Positions 43,511 through 55,563 of a stretch of 64,000 bases of DNA are shown here, one piece after another. A program made the position numbers and the translations under genes. The notes under the pieces are model-generated. The model was given only the letters and a program-made list of their open reading frames with translations. It did not search any database and was not told the origin of the DNA. Position 1 is the first letter of the stretch, and the number at the start of each line of letters is the position of its first letter. The stretch spans positions 52,558,222-52,622,221 of the forward strand of contig OY998179.1 of the NCBI GenBank assembly GCA_963921935.1, given 5' to 3'. The DNA is from Galeruca laticollis. Lineage: Eukaryota > Arthropoda > Insecta > Coleoptera > Chrysomelidae.

Positions 43511-43968
43511 ATAATCCTCGCAATCGAAAGCTGCTAAATAAAAAAAATATTAATAATAATAATAATACCAGTAGAAGATCAAAGATGCCCAAGTTACACC
43601 TGAACACACTGACAAGTCCTGACCTGACATGGGGGACGGGCGGCGAGTTTCCGGCGCCGGAAAACCGGAACCCTCGGCTATGGTATGGTAACCCAGACAG
43701 AAGAGTCCAACTGTACCCTGCACTCTCCAATTCCTTTATCCTTTCCGGATCCTTTCCTGGTCTAAAGGAACCTCAATAAAAATCCGGAATCTCAAGGTGG
43801 AAACGATCGTGCTGATGGAATGAATGGCTTACCTTGTTAGTGGAGCCCCAAACGATGTCTTGTGGGTACCTGGCGACCCCCACTTGTATTTTAGCCTTAC
43901 TGCAGCAGATAAATATTTCTGACCAACTCGTGGGATCTACATGACAACTCACCAAAGAAAAAAACCCT

Positions 43969-45083
43969 ATGAAGGTGTCGCCCTCTCAAAATAGTGACAA
44001 TATAACGAGCCAAGAAAAGGCGGCGTATCCCCGTTTCCTGGTAATTAAAAGAAAAGAAGATGACTTCTCCAAAGTCAGTCCTTTTGTGATAAAAAAGTTC
44101 TATCTGGATATTGAGAAGGTTTGATGATCGAAACATCGTCAGCCGCTCAAAGTGGCAGATTATTGAAAATGGACAGGTTTGGTGAAATGGAAGTAGAAGT
44201 TTATCCGCATAAGACATTGAACTATTCAAAAGGTATTAAATATTGCCCGGATCTATTTATTTGCTCAACGGACGAAATTTTGAGTGAATTGAAGGAACAA
44301 GGTAGTATTTCTGTACACAGAATTAAAACAAAAAGAAATGGTGAATTGATAGACACTCCTAACCACATACTTACCTTCAATAACCCGAATCTTCCCAAAA
44401 CAATTAGAGTTGCTTTCTACTTCCTGAGTGTAGGGCTATACATTCCAGCCCCATTAAGACGCTTCCCTTGTCAGCGCTTTGGGCATACATCGTTTAAATG
44501 TGATAAACCACAAGTTTGCGTCTGTAGCAAGGAAATTCACACCGGCTTTCCTTGCAGTCCCCCATTAGAAAGTGTGAATTGTCAAGGATCACACTCATCT
44601 AAATCGAGGGATTGTCCAGTTTTCAAGGTAGAAGCAGCTATACAAGAGGTTAGAACTAGAGAAAATCTATCATACTATAAAGCTAAAAAAAAAGTTGTAG
44701 TAGTAATCCCTAGACCCAATATATCTTATTCACAGGCTACCTCCTCGCAAGTTACAAAAATTGAAGATATTATTCATAGTCTCATTCCTAAAACCGTGGA
44801 TGAAATTACCAAAAAAAAATAATGAAAAAATTTCGACCAAGATTATGCCTCCGCCAGCTAGCAATCAGATGAAAATTCCTCCTACACGTCACTCGAACCA
44901 AAGGCAAGTGAACACAGAAAAACGACCTTAAAGTCTACATGAATTACTCACCAGTGAATCCGAGGCAAGCTCAGTAGCGAGTGAAACCCGAAAAAAAATT
45001 CGCAAGGGTTGGCCAATAGGCAAACCCAGAAAAACATCAAAAGAGAGAGAAGAACAGTCTGAGAATAGTGCCGAAAATGTATA
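43969..45083 (+). pseudogene. I-clade ORF1 (Gag-like), copy B
   Basis: Starts MKVSPSQNSDNITSQ, breaks near 44115, and runs at 44121-44822 with RKVIVH-like KKKVVVVIPRPNISYSQA. Knuckles are degenerate: FPCQRFGHTSFKC lost its first Cys, CVCSKEIHTGFPC is kept, SVNCQGSHSSKSRDC is partly kept. The basic C-terminus (KKIRKGWPIGKPRKTSK) continues to about 45083 in another frame. Confidence 0.78.
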
Positions 45084-45299
45084 ATCCGAGTTTTTATATG
45101 TAATTTTTGCCATTTACCTATCTTGTTCGTCTATTGTCCTATTTATACAGTTTTTGTATATTACTATGTTTAATCTTTTTATTACTATTTCACTTATTTT
45201 ATATCGTCTATATCTATATATTTATTTATTTATTCTGGAGTTCACTTTCCAAAAAGTAACTTATTTATTCTCCGTACCATAATGATAGTATCCGAAAAT

Positions 45300-46420
45300 A
45301 TTATACAATGGAATTGTAACGGTATTAAACTCCATTATCCGGAATGAAAGCTCAACTTCTAAGTAGAACTCCTTTCTGCATCTGTATACAAGAATCACAC
45401 TTAAAACCGCAAGAAAGTTTCAACGTGAGGGGTTATAAATCAGTTGGAAAAGAAGTTATACCTGATCAAAGAGCGAGATGTGGTGTAATCACTCTTATAA
45501 AAGATAACATACCTTTTTCTGTGGTTCCTTTAATAACAAATTTACAAGCCGTAGATATTTCAATTAGCTATCTCATAAAAATGACAATATGCAACATTTA
45601 TTTTCCCAATGGAAATTGGAGCTCACAAGCAATTGGAAACTGTTTTCAGCAACTACCAGAACCCTTCTTGATACTAGGAGACTTTAATGTACATAATGTC
45701 TTATGGGGATCTACAAGAACATGTGCTGGAGGTCAGATTATTGAAGACATCGACAATTAACGTGATCTTATAATCTTAAATACAGGAGAAGGAACTTTTT
45801 TGAATACCAGATCAAATGTCTTATCCGCAATAGATCTCAGTATTTCTTCCCCTCAAATTGCAATTCATTTCCAGTGGAATGTTAAACATGAATGGAATGC
45901 GGATCATATTTCAATTTATATCGATCTAGCAAAGAAACCCAAAACAACAAGTGGTCAGGAGAAGTGGATTCTTACTAAAGCCAACTGGGAATTATCGAAA
46001 AATACCTTAAACTCGTTTGAAGTTATAGAATCGACCGTGTTGGAACAAGTAGATCAATTTACTGATGCAATTCAAGAAGCTGCTAATTTATCCATACCTA
46101 ATTCTAGAGGTACACATGTTGCAAAAAGGGTTCCATGGTGGAACCCAGAACTAGAAACAGCCATAAAAAATAAAAAGAGAGCCTACAATACTTTTAAGAG
46201 AGTTCCTACCACAGAGAACATGATCGCTTCTAAAAAACTGAGAGCTAAGGCAAGACTTCTTTTGGTTGAAAGCGAAAGAGAATCCTGGAGAATATATAAA
46301 TATTATTACTATAAAGACCTCTCTGAAAGAGGTATGGGTAAAATTGAGAATAATAAAAGGAAACGGGTTTTCTATTCCCTCTCCTATACTTATTGTAAAT
46401 GGACAGGAAATCACTGGTGA
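45300..46420 (+). pseudogene. I-clade ORF2 copy B, endonuclease and linker
   Basis: IQWNCNGIKLHY opens the domain. The frame 45344-45760 shows CIQESHLKPQESF, MTICNIYFPNGNW and LPEPFLILGDFNVHNVLWGS, with His in GDFNxH. A stop is followed at 45800 by SNVLSAIDLSISSPQIA and WNADHISIYID, where SDHF is reduced to ADH. The linker with VPWWNPELETAIKNKKRAYN ends at 46420. Confidence 0.82.
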
Positions 46421-47215
46421 CGAAAACATCTCTGAACAGCTGACCATATTCTTTGAATCCACCAGTTCAACCTCAAGTTATAGTGACACCTTCAGAGGAA
46501 TAAAAGAAGTAGAAGAGAACACAAACCTAATTTTCAGCACAAATAAGGATTTGTACCACAACCTTTCTTTCACGTTTCAGTAGCTCGATCATGCCTTGTC
46601 ATCGACAAAAAATACAGCTCCAGGAAATGATCAGATTCCTTGGGAACTCCTTAAACAACTACCAGAGTCGAAAAAATTCTGTTTGATTAATATTTTCCAC
46701 AATATTTTTTTTACAAGAAAGTATCCCCCAAAATGGAAAGAAGCCAAAATAATTGCTATCCCTAAGCCTGGAAAGGACATCCAAAATCCATCCAGTTAAA
46801 GACCAATTTCTCTCATAAGCTGTCTAGGAAAAACATGGCAAACACCAGGTTAGTGTGGTATCTTGTAAAAAATGATTTTCTATCTAAACATCAGATGGGT
46901 TTTTGAAAAGGAAGTTCTACTATCGATCAAATCATCCTAATTGAAAATTTTATATCACACACTGTGGCAATCTTTTTTGATATTGAAAAAGCTTTTGACA
47001 CAACTTGGAGACACGGAATATTGAAAAAATTATATATCTGGGGTTTGCGTGGTTCACTTCCACTGTTTATAGAAGAGTTTTTGAATAATAGGACATTCAA
47101 AGTACAGATTGGTCAGAGCGTTTCTAATACACATGTATTAGAAAACGGTGTTCCTCAAGGATCCCTTGTCGAAGATGGACTATGGGTGTATAATATATAG
47201 CTCAGCTAGTAACTC
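46421..47215 (+). pseudogene. I-clade ORF2 copy B, RT with palm deletion
   Basis: APGNDQIPWELLKQLP and YPPKWKEAKIIAIPKPGKD are RT fingers at 46596-46799. The frame at 46964-47200 has FDIEKAFDTTWRHGILKK and ENGVPQGS, then jumps to sequence for DYGCIIYSSASNSNLRIRE. About 230 codons with the YxDD site are therefore deleted. RT is inactive. Confidence 0.83.
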
Positions 47216-48360
47216 CAATCTCAGAATTCGTGAACATGTGCAAGCAAATGGACTTAGGCTAGCATTGGGGGCTTTCAAAACCACCCCATATTAATCGCTA
47301 TGTTGTGAAACAGGTATACCGCCCCTCCGTTATAGAAGACAATATATGATGTCTAGCTATTTTTGTAGAATTCTCATTGCGCCCCACCATCCAGTGCATA
47401 ATATTATCTCTAATGAAACACATGAAGTCTATTCGCATACACGTCGCACGAACAACCTTCCGTTTACGGTTAGAGCACTCCAATTGATAGCAAACATGAG
47501 AGAAGATGTACCACCTGTTACCCCTACGTTGGCAAAAAATATTCCCCCCTGGACAATGAGGAAACCCAATGTTTATCTAAACTGCCAAAAATTTGACAAA
47601 CAAAATACCCCCATAGAAATCTTCATGGATTAAGTGAAATGGATTTTAAATTCCCAATAAATTACTACACAAATATACACTGATGGCTCTAAAACTAACT
47701 GTGGAGTAGGAAGTGCTCGTTTTACCAAAAACGAAACATTTTCCAAAGTCTAGTGTCTATTATGCAGAGCAGCATGCTGTTTTTGGAGCACAATTATATA
47801 TAAAAAATAATCATATGCAAAATGCTGCAATATGTTCTGACTCTCTCAGTTGCCTAACATCATTAAAAAATTCAAAGAACGAAGATCCCTTTACCAAAAA
47901 TATGTCTATCATTCTTCATGAACAAACTCTGAATGGGGAGAAAATTATTTTCATTTGGGTTCCAAGTCACATAGGCATGCCAGGAAATTAAAAGGCTGAC
48001 GTGGCTGCAAAAGAAGCAACTTTATCAGATACCATAAATGTTGACAGATATTGTTATCAAGACTTTAAAAACCACTTGAGTAATGAAATAGTGAATGCTT
48101 GGCAGAATGAGTGGCAACTCAGCAATACTTTCCTAAAATCAGTGAAACCAGTAGCATCTTTAAACCCAAATACATACAACTTAACTAGGAGGAAATATCA
48201 AGTCGTCATTTCCAGAATAAGAATGGGTCACACTCACTTAACATCATCCTACTTACTTCTTGGACGAATTCCTCCGGAATGCGAAGACTTTAGGTGCCAA
48301 CTTACCATAAAACACATTTTTTTTGATTGCACAAAATTAAGAAAATACGTCAACAAGTAG
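47216..48360 (+). pseudogene. I-clade ORF2 copy B, RNase H and C-terminus
   Basis: Frames at 47346-47633, 47713-47991 and 48001-48360 carry IPPWTMRKPN, YYAEQHAVFGAQLYI (Glu site), CSDSLSCLTSL (Asp) and FIWVPSHIGMPGN (the Asn-Ala-Asp site is broken by a stop), then RMGHTHLTSSYLLLG and CQLTIKHIFFDC, a degenerate zinc tail. The first RNase H Asp block reads YTDGSKTN only in another frame near 47675. Confidence 0.8.
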
Positions 48361-48656
48361 ACATACCAATTACCATCTCAACATGTTTATCTTCTGCGGA
48401 ACAAACAGATAAGATCATTCAATATCTGAAACTGATTGAGCTATATTCCAAAATATGATTTATATTACAAATGAGAGATAACGTTTGTTGATAATTATAA
48501 GGTGTACCTATAACGTAAGCTAATTGAACAGGGGGTTTTTGGTTGGTAGGTCATGAAAATGGTGTCACACACTACTCTCGCGAGTGAACATGAGTTTTCC
48601 CCCCTGCCACACAGACAGAGCCAATGACCTTTAGCAGTCGACGCTCTAAAATGAAA

Positions 48657-50210
48657 AAATAATAATAATAATTATAATGTCTTTATTATTTCCAAATAAC
48701 ATATTTAAAGAGGAAAAATAACTTAACATAGTGTAGGTACATTTGAAAATAAAAGGCGAAGTTCAACCTTCGTAAGGACAGGCTTAACCTTGTGGTAGAT
48801 ACCTACCGAACACTGGTCTGGTATACAGGCTGAGTATCACTTAAAAAATGAACAAAAAGTAAGGAAATTTGAATTTAACATCACTCACGTGCTGTCTATT
48901 GAATGGATAATTATGAATAGATTTTTTAAATTTATTAATATTTTGAGCTTTAAACGTTTGAGGGTATTCATTATATACAAAGCAAATCTGGTAGCAAAAA
49001 ACCGTCTAAACAATTCACTTTTAAATAGTGGAACATTTAATGTTCCTCTATTTCTAATATATATATCAGTTCTAAATGTTATTTTTCGATATAAATTAGA
49101 AGGTTTTTTAATAAGTAAGATTTTGTAATAAATACAGGCGGAGTGCAATGTTCGTCTATTCTCTATGTTCAGCCAACCTATTTCTTTTGTTTTATAACTT
49201 ATTCTCTGACGTTTTCTAATACCAAATATAAGACGTAAGCAACAATTTCGCATTTTTTATATCTTTTTTTTCACATTGTAAGGACATGGACCATACAGAG
49301 CGTCACTGTAATTAAAAACTAACAAAACTAACGTTCCACACAATATTTTTTAACGTGCAAAGGCAAAAAGTGTCTAATACCATAGACCGTTTTCAGGTTG
49401 AGTTGATCGAAAGATTTCCTAATATTTACATAAAAGCCATCCACCTGTCCACGATTAGCTCAAATACTGAAAATAAATTTATTGAGACATGCCAAATTGG
49501 TATTGCAAGACCCATATTCAAACGTTTTTATATTCAAAATTCCAAATTGTGATTTCTAAAATTTTTGAAAAATTGCAGATAATTGAAACGGCACGATAAT
49601 TTTCAATTGTAGACCGGTCACCTTCTTTATGAATAGGACATACTCTTGCCGTTTTCCATTTTGTTGGAAAACTAGAAGTTTGTTGAACGGAATTAAACAA
49701 GAATAATAACGGTTCAGATAATACCCCAAAACAATCCTTAACAAAGAAGCTTCGAATGAGGTCAACACCAGCAGTCAATTTATCTTTTAGCTTTTTTGTT
49801 GCTTCAATTATATCATTTCCGGTAATCAAACTTAAACTTAAACTATCAACAAATATATATAATTTACTATGATCAAACACTTCTAAATAACATAGCAAGG
49901 GTATCTACTATCTTACGCCATTATTATCTTTCTTCGCACCTGGAATTCGAGACTGTCCAGTTACACTATGCATATGAGCGTAAAAAGGAGAATAATATTG
50001 TACAATATTATTCTCAGCATTTGCAATGAAATTGTTGTATGCAATTACAATATTTTTCTTGAAAGCAGTTCTTCATTCTTTAAATTTATTATTATAGAAT
50101 ATTGTTGAATGTTTTCTTTACATCGTCTATAGACATTTTGTTTTTCGCGTACAATTTTTAATGAATCCCTACTGAACCAGAGAGGATATGTGTAATAGTA
50201 CTGTCTCGTC
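48657..50210 (-). mobile_element. LINE of another Jockey-superfamily lineage, decayed
   Basis: 3' (TAA)n at 48657-48672, then a 3' UTR. The C-terminal ORF (49253-48885) has NCCLRLIFGIRKRQRISYKT, GWLNIENRRTLHSACIYYKI and FFATRFALYIMNTL. RT N-terminal blocks (49898-49518) are LKDKLTAGVDLIRSFFVKDC, FPTKWKTARVCPIHKEGDRS and ENYRAVSIICNFSKILE. A linker scrap with PLWFSRDSLKIVREKQNVYR lies near 50190-50110. The RT palm is missing between 49518 and 49255, where unrelated sequence is found. Confidence 0.75.
49988..50015. repeat. Perfect 28-bp palindrome
   Basis: Arms gagaataatattgt and acaatattattctc with no spacer, inside the decayed LINE linker region. Confidence 0.8.
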
Positions 50211-50461
50211 AAGCATTTACATAGTTTTCATATATTATACAACAAGACGATTGAAAATGCTCGATTATACGAGGCGTGTTGCCTGGAAACACCACGAGAC
50301 CGAAGAGCGATTGGTATTTTTTAAAGGCAACTCTTCGAACTCGTTGATAATTTTCAATTGTCGAGTTGTATACAGGTAGATTGTATCATGAATAAAAATT
50401 AAATTAAAAAGCGAACAGGAAATTGATTGAACTATCAGTTATATTAAGTGTACGATTATTG

Positions 50462-50590
50462 AAATTAACTGTCTCGACCCTACTTCGTAGAATCTACTCA
50501 TATTATTGTTTTAAATGAAACTTACTGTGTCTAGATAACTCCACAAAATATTCAAAAAACTATTGAAAATTGTAAGAAATTGTATAGATT
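50462..50590 (-). mobile_element. PLE end fragment with tail
   Basis: aaattaactgtctcgaccct begins the PLE tail, followed by catattattgttttaaatg and the first ~90 bp of the end repeat (ctagataactccacaaaata). It then fades into unrelated sequence at about 50590. No coding part. Confidence 0.75.
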
Positions 50591-52195
50591 GTGTTGCAGT
50601 CGTACTCAGTGCAGATGAAGAAAGTATAGTTGGATCGAATTTGCTGTGGTATGGCCCGTAATTTTAATTATTTCTTGTACACTGGTGCCTGTACTTGATA
50701 ATTGACTCACATTAGAGTGATTGGCTATTTTGACTCTTTTCGACAATAACCCTATGATTTCTAATTTTGTCCATTTATTGATTTCATTTATACCAGCTGC
50801 TACATTTTTATACCAGAAACTATTGATAATTAGTTCCCATCCGTATTCCCAGTTATAAATCAGCGTCTAGTTATTAGTTTTTTGCCCTGCTTCGTTATCA
50901 TCTTTCTCAATAATCTAACCGTCTCAATAATCTATCCGGACAATTATTAGGATTTTTTGTATTTGGAGTCAACTATTTGCTGTTATTAGTACGTTGGTTT
51001 CCTCCCTGTTTTTATACCATAATTGTATATTTCATTCTCAAAATGGTAAACACGACATCTTCGGTCCACTAAAAACACCCTATGAGCATTAATTATTTTT
51101 TCAGAGTGTACTTTTATTTAATATAATCCATTATAACAACAATGAAATGTTTACTCATCCAAAGAGTCTAACATTAATTTAGAAATGCTAATACAGTGCG
51201 ACATTTCCTAGCTTGAATAGGAGGGTAATATACAAGTAACAAAAGGCGTTAAAAGTTGGCTGATGTCTCATTATTTTTTGTCGTGCCTTCGAGAAAAATG
51301 ATAATGTTTGTTTTTTATTATGGGCTGAGACAAGAGCATCGTAAATATTTGCATTTTTATGCGAGTTGCCGAGTTTTTGTGGTTTTTACTATACGCTTAC
51401 CCTGAATTAGGACGCATCCAGGCAACTTTTTATTACTTGAGATCTTGCTACTTCCTCATAACGAACTACAAAACTTTTCCCTATTTGCACAAAGTAATAC
51501 ATTGAAAGATCATATAAATTCATCTTGGAACGTAACAAATTTATCTCAAAACAACGTACTGTAGTTTGAATCATACTAAAACTTTTTTTCGGAATGTGAA
51601 TATCAATTTGAGATCAAACGGAGTGAAACGTATATGATAGTTTTGGAAATAAACATAATGTATTGGTTCAGAATACAAGAAACTATCTTGTTTGAATCGT
51701 AACGACTGTTAAATGTATGGAATAAAGCCGCTCTTCCTTTGGATCAGCTTTCGTCCGAATTGTCCGAAAAACTGCGAAAAATCTCATTTGATTCGGATCG
51801 ATCGCACGTTTTCGTTAGAATAGTTTCGCACGTAGTGTACGACTTTCAATTAGTTTCATTGTAATCATTCGCGCTACATAATTCGGACGAAAACACATCC
51901 AAGGGACGAGCGGCCTAAAAAACGGAATGATCAGAAAACAAACGAAATCAAAAACCTGAAAAATTCAAACTATATGCAATCAATATATTGTTAAGGCGGT
52001 CGAAAGCCGTCCCTGACCACCGCTAGAGGTATTTACGGAAACCTAACCTGGATCAAGTACTGGGTTCTTGAATTCACGTGACGGGTTGTTACTCGGTTCT
52101 AAGGTATCCGAAAGTATTTTATCACTCGTTCTAGAAAGCATTTCTGAGCTGTCGCTATATAGCGAATTGCAACAAATTTTCCAATTTAATATATG
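50591..52195. other. Non-coding, nothing recognised
   Basis: AT-rich with many short stops; no element ends, RNA genes or splice-bounded exons were found. Confidence 0.5.
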
Positions 52196-52199
52196 AGAG

Positions 52200-52290
52200 G
52201 CCCAGATGGCAGAGTGGGTTAGAGCGCCGAAACTTGGGTTTCTCAACCTGAAGGACGGAGGTTCGAATCACACTCTAGTAAGGGCTTTTT
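52200..52290 (+). ncRNA. tRNA-derived sequence with A and B boxes and T-run
   Basis: gcccagatggcagagtgggt begins an 86-nt tRNA-like block with an A-box-like tggcagagtggg and a B-box-like ggttcgaatc at 52260-52269. The outer ends gccc and gggc pair, and ttttt follows at 52286-52290, as a polymerase III stop would. T-stem and anticodon stem pair poorly, so this is a decayed tRNA or a SINE-type head, not a working tRNA. RTE sequence starts right after it. Confidence 0.55.
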
Positions 52291-52299
52291 CCATATATG

Positions 52300-54279
52300 A
52301 AAGTTACACTAAAAAATCTGGGGGCACAAGGTCCGTCAGTAAAAGGCGAAAACTGGCAGACGGCATCCCTCGCTCCTTACCAACTCGCACTGAGGCAGCG
52401 TGGTCAAGAAAGCCTCACAAACCCAAGAATGAGAGGACAAAATATACCACGGACCTCATTCTCCGTAGGTTCGAATGGCCTTGGGATGAGTAGTTCCAGG
52501 GGCGCAACCAGGAGAGCAGAGGGTGCTAAGAATACGCACAGTCTAAACCTCTACCCATGTAAAACTACATCGCTATTCATAGCCAGCTATAACTGCCGCA
52601 CACTTTCTAACCAGATCAAAATAGTGGAACTGGAAAAAAAACAGAAAATATCAAGTCGGACATCATAGGTATCAGTGAGGTAAGACGAAAAGGTGAAGAG
52701 TTATTGGAGCTAGAGTCAGGCAACATCCTCTACTACCAAGGAACAACAAACGGTAGAACAAGTGGCGTAGGATTTCTAATAAAGAAAGCATGGAAAGGCA
52801 GAATCCTAAATATGACAAGTATATCAGATCGGGTAGCGAGTATAACATTACGACTATCTGAAAGATATACCATACAAATTATACAGGTCTACGCACCATG
52901 AACAAGCCACTCAGAAGAGGGAGTAGAGGAATTCTACAATGAAATCACACAAGAACTAGATGATGACAACAGCCATTGCAAATACATAATAGGCGACTTC
53001 GACGCCAAAGTGGGAAAAATAAATAATCAAGAACAAGCCATAGGGAACTTTGGAATTGGGAACAGAAATGAAAGAGGGGAGAGATTTATACAATACGCAC
53101 ATCAACACGACATGTCAACAGCTAACACATTCTTCAAGAAAAATGCCAACCGAAAATGGACATGGAACTACTAGAAATTAAATCGACATGTTCTTATTAA
53201 TAAAATCAACACTATTAAAGATGTAAATGTCCTCAACAAATTCAGGACGGAAAGTGACCACAGAATGATCAGATCTAAAGTTGTCCTCAACACAAAACTG
53301 GAGAAAGCTAGTAAGTGAGCCAACAGCAACAGGAATAGATATCAACAAGCTAGAAGAGAATTCCGATCAATACCAGGCGCGGCTCCACGATATGCTGCAA
53401 GAACAGGAGGACAACACATAAATGATGGAAACTATCCTAATATGCGCCAAAGAAGTAGGAGGCACCAGACAACCTAACCAACACAAGAAGCTGTCTGAGG
53501 AGACCAGAGCACTCCTAAAGAAGCGCAGAGACATCAGGATGAATAACAACATTCAGATAATAGAATACACAGAACTCTGTAAAACCATAAGAAAGAAGAT
53601 TGCCGAAGATTTCAAAAATTATGACGAGAGATTGATCGAAACGGCAATCGGGAACAGGAAAAGTTATGAGAGCGCCAAAAGGTTGATGATCATAGGCAAA
53701 AAACAGGTGGTCGCTCTAACGAATGAAAATGTTAGAATAACAAACAAAGAGGACATGTTAAACCTAGTCACCAAATTCTACAGCGGACTATACAAAGCCC
53801 CAGAAATCTTAGGAGGAAAAATGTCGACACCTAGAGAAATGCATGGAATACCAGAAGTTCTCATTGAAGAAGTAGAATAGCATTGAAAATAATGAAAAAT
53901 GGAGAAGCAGCAGGAAACGACGGAATAATGGCCGAACTACTTAAATTCGCAGGCAGACACACTTGGAAAATCCTGGCTAATATATACACAAACTGTCTAA
54001 GAACAAGAAGCATACCACAAAAATGGAATAGCGCCAACATCATCCTAATCCACAAGAAACGCAGTAAAGAAGACATAAGAAAATACCGCCCAATAAGTCT
54101 GCTACCGGTGGTATACAAAATATTCACTAAAATCATTAGAAATGGGATACAAAACACACTAGATGCTCCTCAACCACATTGAGAGAAGTTATCAGTCGGA
54201 CAAAAGAATATGAGATACCACTAGCACTAGCCTTCATTGACTTCGAAAAGACATTCGACACGATATAGCCCAAAGACAT
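52300..54279 (+). pseudogene. RTE-clade LINE, endonuclease and RT N-terminal half
   Basis: 5' region with gggggcacaaggtccgtcag, then an endonuclease opening LFIASYNCRTLSNQIKIVEL. After frameshifts: IIGISEVRRKGEE, YYQGTTNGRTSGVGFLIKKA, KYIIGDFDAKVGKINNQEQA, GIGNRNERGERFIQYA, NRKWTWNY and SDHRMIRSKVVL. The RT begins at 53883: EAAGNDGIMAELLKFAG, IHKKRSKEDIRKYRPISLLP, VVYKIFTKIIRNGIQNTLD. A ~20-codon gap removes the EQAGFR block before the PLALAFIDFEKTFDTI palm. It is cut at 54279, where PLE sequence takes over. RTE elements have this single EN-RT ORF. Confidence 0.83.
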
Positions 54280-54671
54280 TACATACGATAAATAAATTAA
54301 TTAATAAAAAAGAGGGAAAAGCGGCATTAAAACTCATATTTCCTGAACAAAATAACGAAATTGAAAATTATGAAACCATCACATATGCAGGTAATATTTC
54401 TAATAATATTTCAAACATAATATCTTCAGTTACAAATACAACAATTTCTTTTAAAACAGAAGATAATGTTAGTACAACATTCTTAAATGTATATACAAAA
54501 TTATCCACATTAAAGGAGTCTGGAATATATAAACCTAAATGTCCAGAATGTAATGGGTATTTGGGTCAAACCGTTAGAAATTTTGAGATCAGATGCTGTG
54601 AACATATACGAGCATATAGTTTGAAGCAACCCACTACGCAGAACATCTACTTGACACCAAATATTCATTGA
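54280..54671 (+). pseudogene. PLE thumb and GIY-YIG endonuclease, locus D
   Basis: Open over about 130 codons. The nuclease has GIY, but two residues are lost in CPECNGYLGQT (others read CPECNAVYLGQT). RCCEHIRAYSLKQP replaces RYSEHLRAYRLKQP. A deletion after KQP shifts the frame; the rest (TELE-, LDFLEEL-, NPQYEVVNEQ-like) follows with stops to 54835. Confidence 0.83.
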
Positions 54672-55563
54672 CACCTAACACAGATCTAGAATTACTACAT
54701 ATTTGTGATAAGAAACAAGAACTGGGTTTCCTTGAACAGTTAGAAATTAGAGGACACTGAAGTTACCCACAATATCAAGTTGTCAATGAACAGATATATT
54801 CAGGGAGCTCCCCACTTTCAAACTGAATTCTTAAGTGATAATTGTGAAGAAGAGCAGATATCGTTTTCCCGGTTTTCTATATCATTGCACAGTAATACTG
54901 ATCTTAATTGGAAAAATTATATCCAGGATATCATCATAGGGCTAATAATATTTTAGCTTCAATATTTGTAATATCACATCTTCTTCTTTTTTCTATAAAC
55001 ATATATTAAGCCAATCACAGGTTAGGTTACTTCTTGGTCTAGCCAAAAATAACTACTAAACATCAGGTAGGCATAAAATGAAATGTAACTTCTGTCATTC
55101 TGACGATGATATTGATTTATCGAAACAATTGTCAATTTTTTAGAATTTTCAATAACTTTTATTATATTGTGGAATTAACTAGAGACCGTGAGTTTCATTT
55201 AAAAACACTAATTATATTATGATTTTTCTGTATTATTGCACAGTTTTACTGATCTTAATTGGAAAAAAGATATCCAGGATATCTCAATGGGGCTAATAAT
55301 ATCTAAGCTTTAATATTTGTAACATCAAATCTTCTTTTTTCTATTAAAATATATTGTAGCCAAAATAATGATTAAACATCAGATAGGCTTCAAATGAAAT
55401 GTAACGTCTGTCCTTCTGAGGATGATATTTAATATCGAAACAATTGTCAATTATCTTTTTAAAATCTTTTCAATATATTGTGAAATTAACTAGAAACATT
55501 AATTTTCACTTAAAACACTAATATGAGTAGATTCCACAAATTGAGGGTCGAGACAGTTAATTT
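54280..55563 (+). mobile_element. Penelope-like element 3' half with two tandem end repeats (locus D)
   Basis: Coding at 54280-54671 (thumb INKLINKKEGKAALKLIFPE, then GIYKPKCPECNGYLGQTVRN) and decayed continuation to about 54835. A first end repeat follows to aaaaacact (55208), then a second, more diverged one (about 55225-55508) and a tail attccacaaattgagggtcg (to 55563). The two direct end copies plus tail match the LTR-like organisation known for Penelope elements. The left side is fused to the RTE LINE. Confidence 0.83.

Larger units (their letters stand above)
38189..43565 (+). mobile_element. I-clade LINE, copy A (near full length, decayed)
   Basis: 5' UTR 38189-38554 (shared with copy B, including ggcgagtttccggcgccg and ccctcggctatggtatggta), ORF1, ORF2 with endonuclease, RT and RNase H, a short 3' UTR and a (TAA)n tail at 43543-43565. 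Copy B begins at the very next base. ORF2 has several frameshifts and stops. Confidence 0.88.
43566..48475 (+). mobile_element. I-clade LINE, copy B (decayed, internal RT deletion)
   Basis: Starts ccagtagaagatc directly at the TAA tail of copy A. 5' UTR 43566-43968 matches that of copy A with a small extra block. ORF1, endonuclease, part of RT and RNase H follow, each broken. It ends soon after the stop at 48360. Sequence AT-content is higher than in copy A, so it appears older or from another subfamily. Confidence 0.85.
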
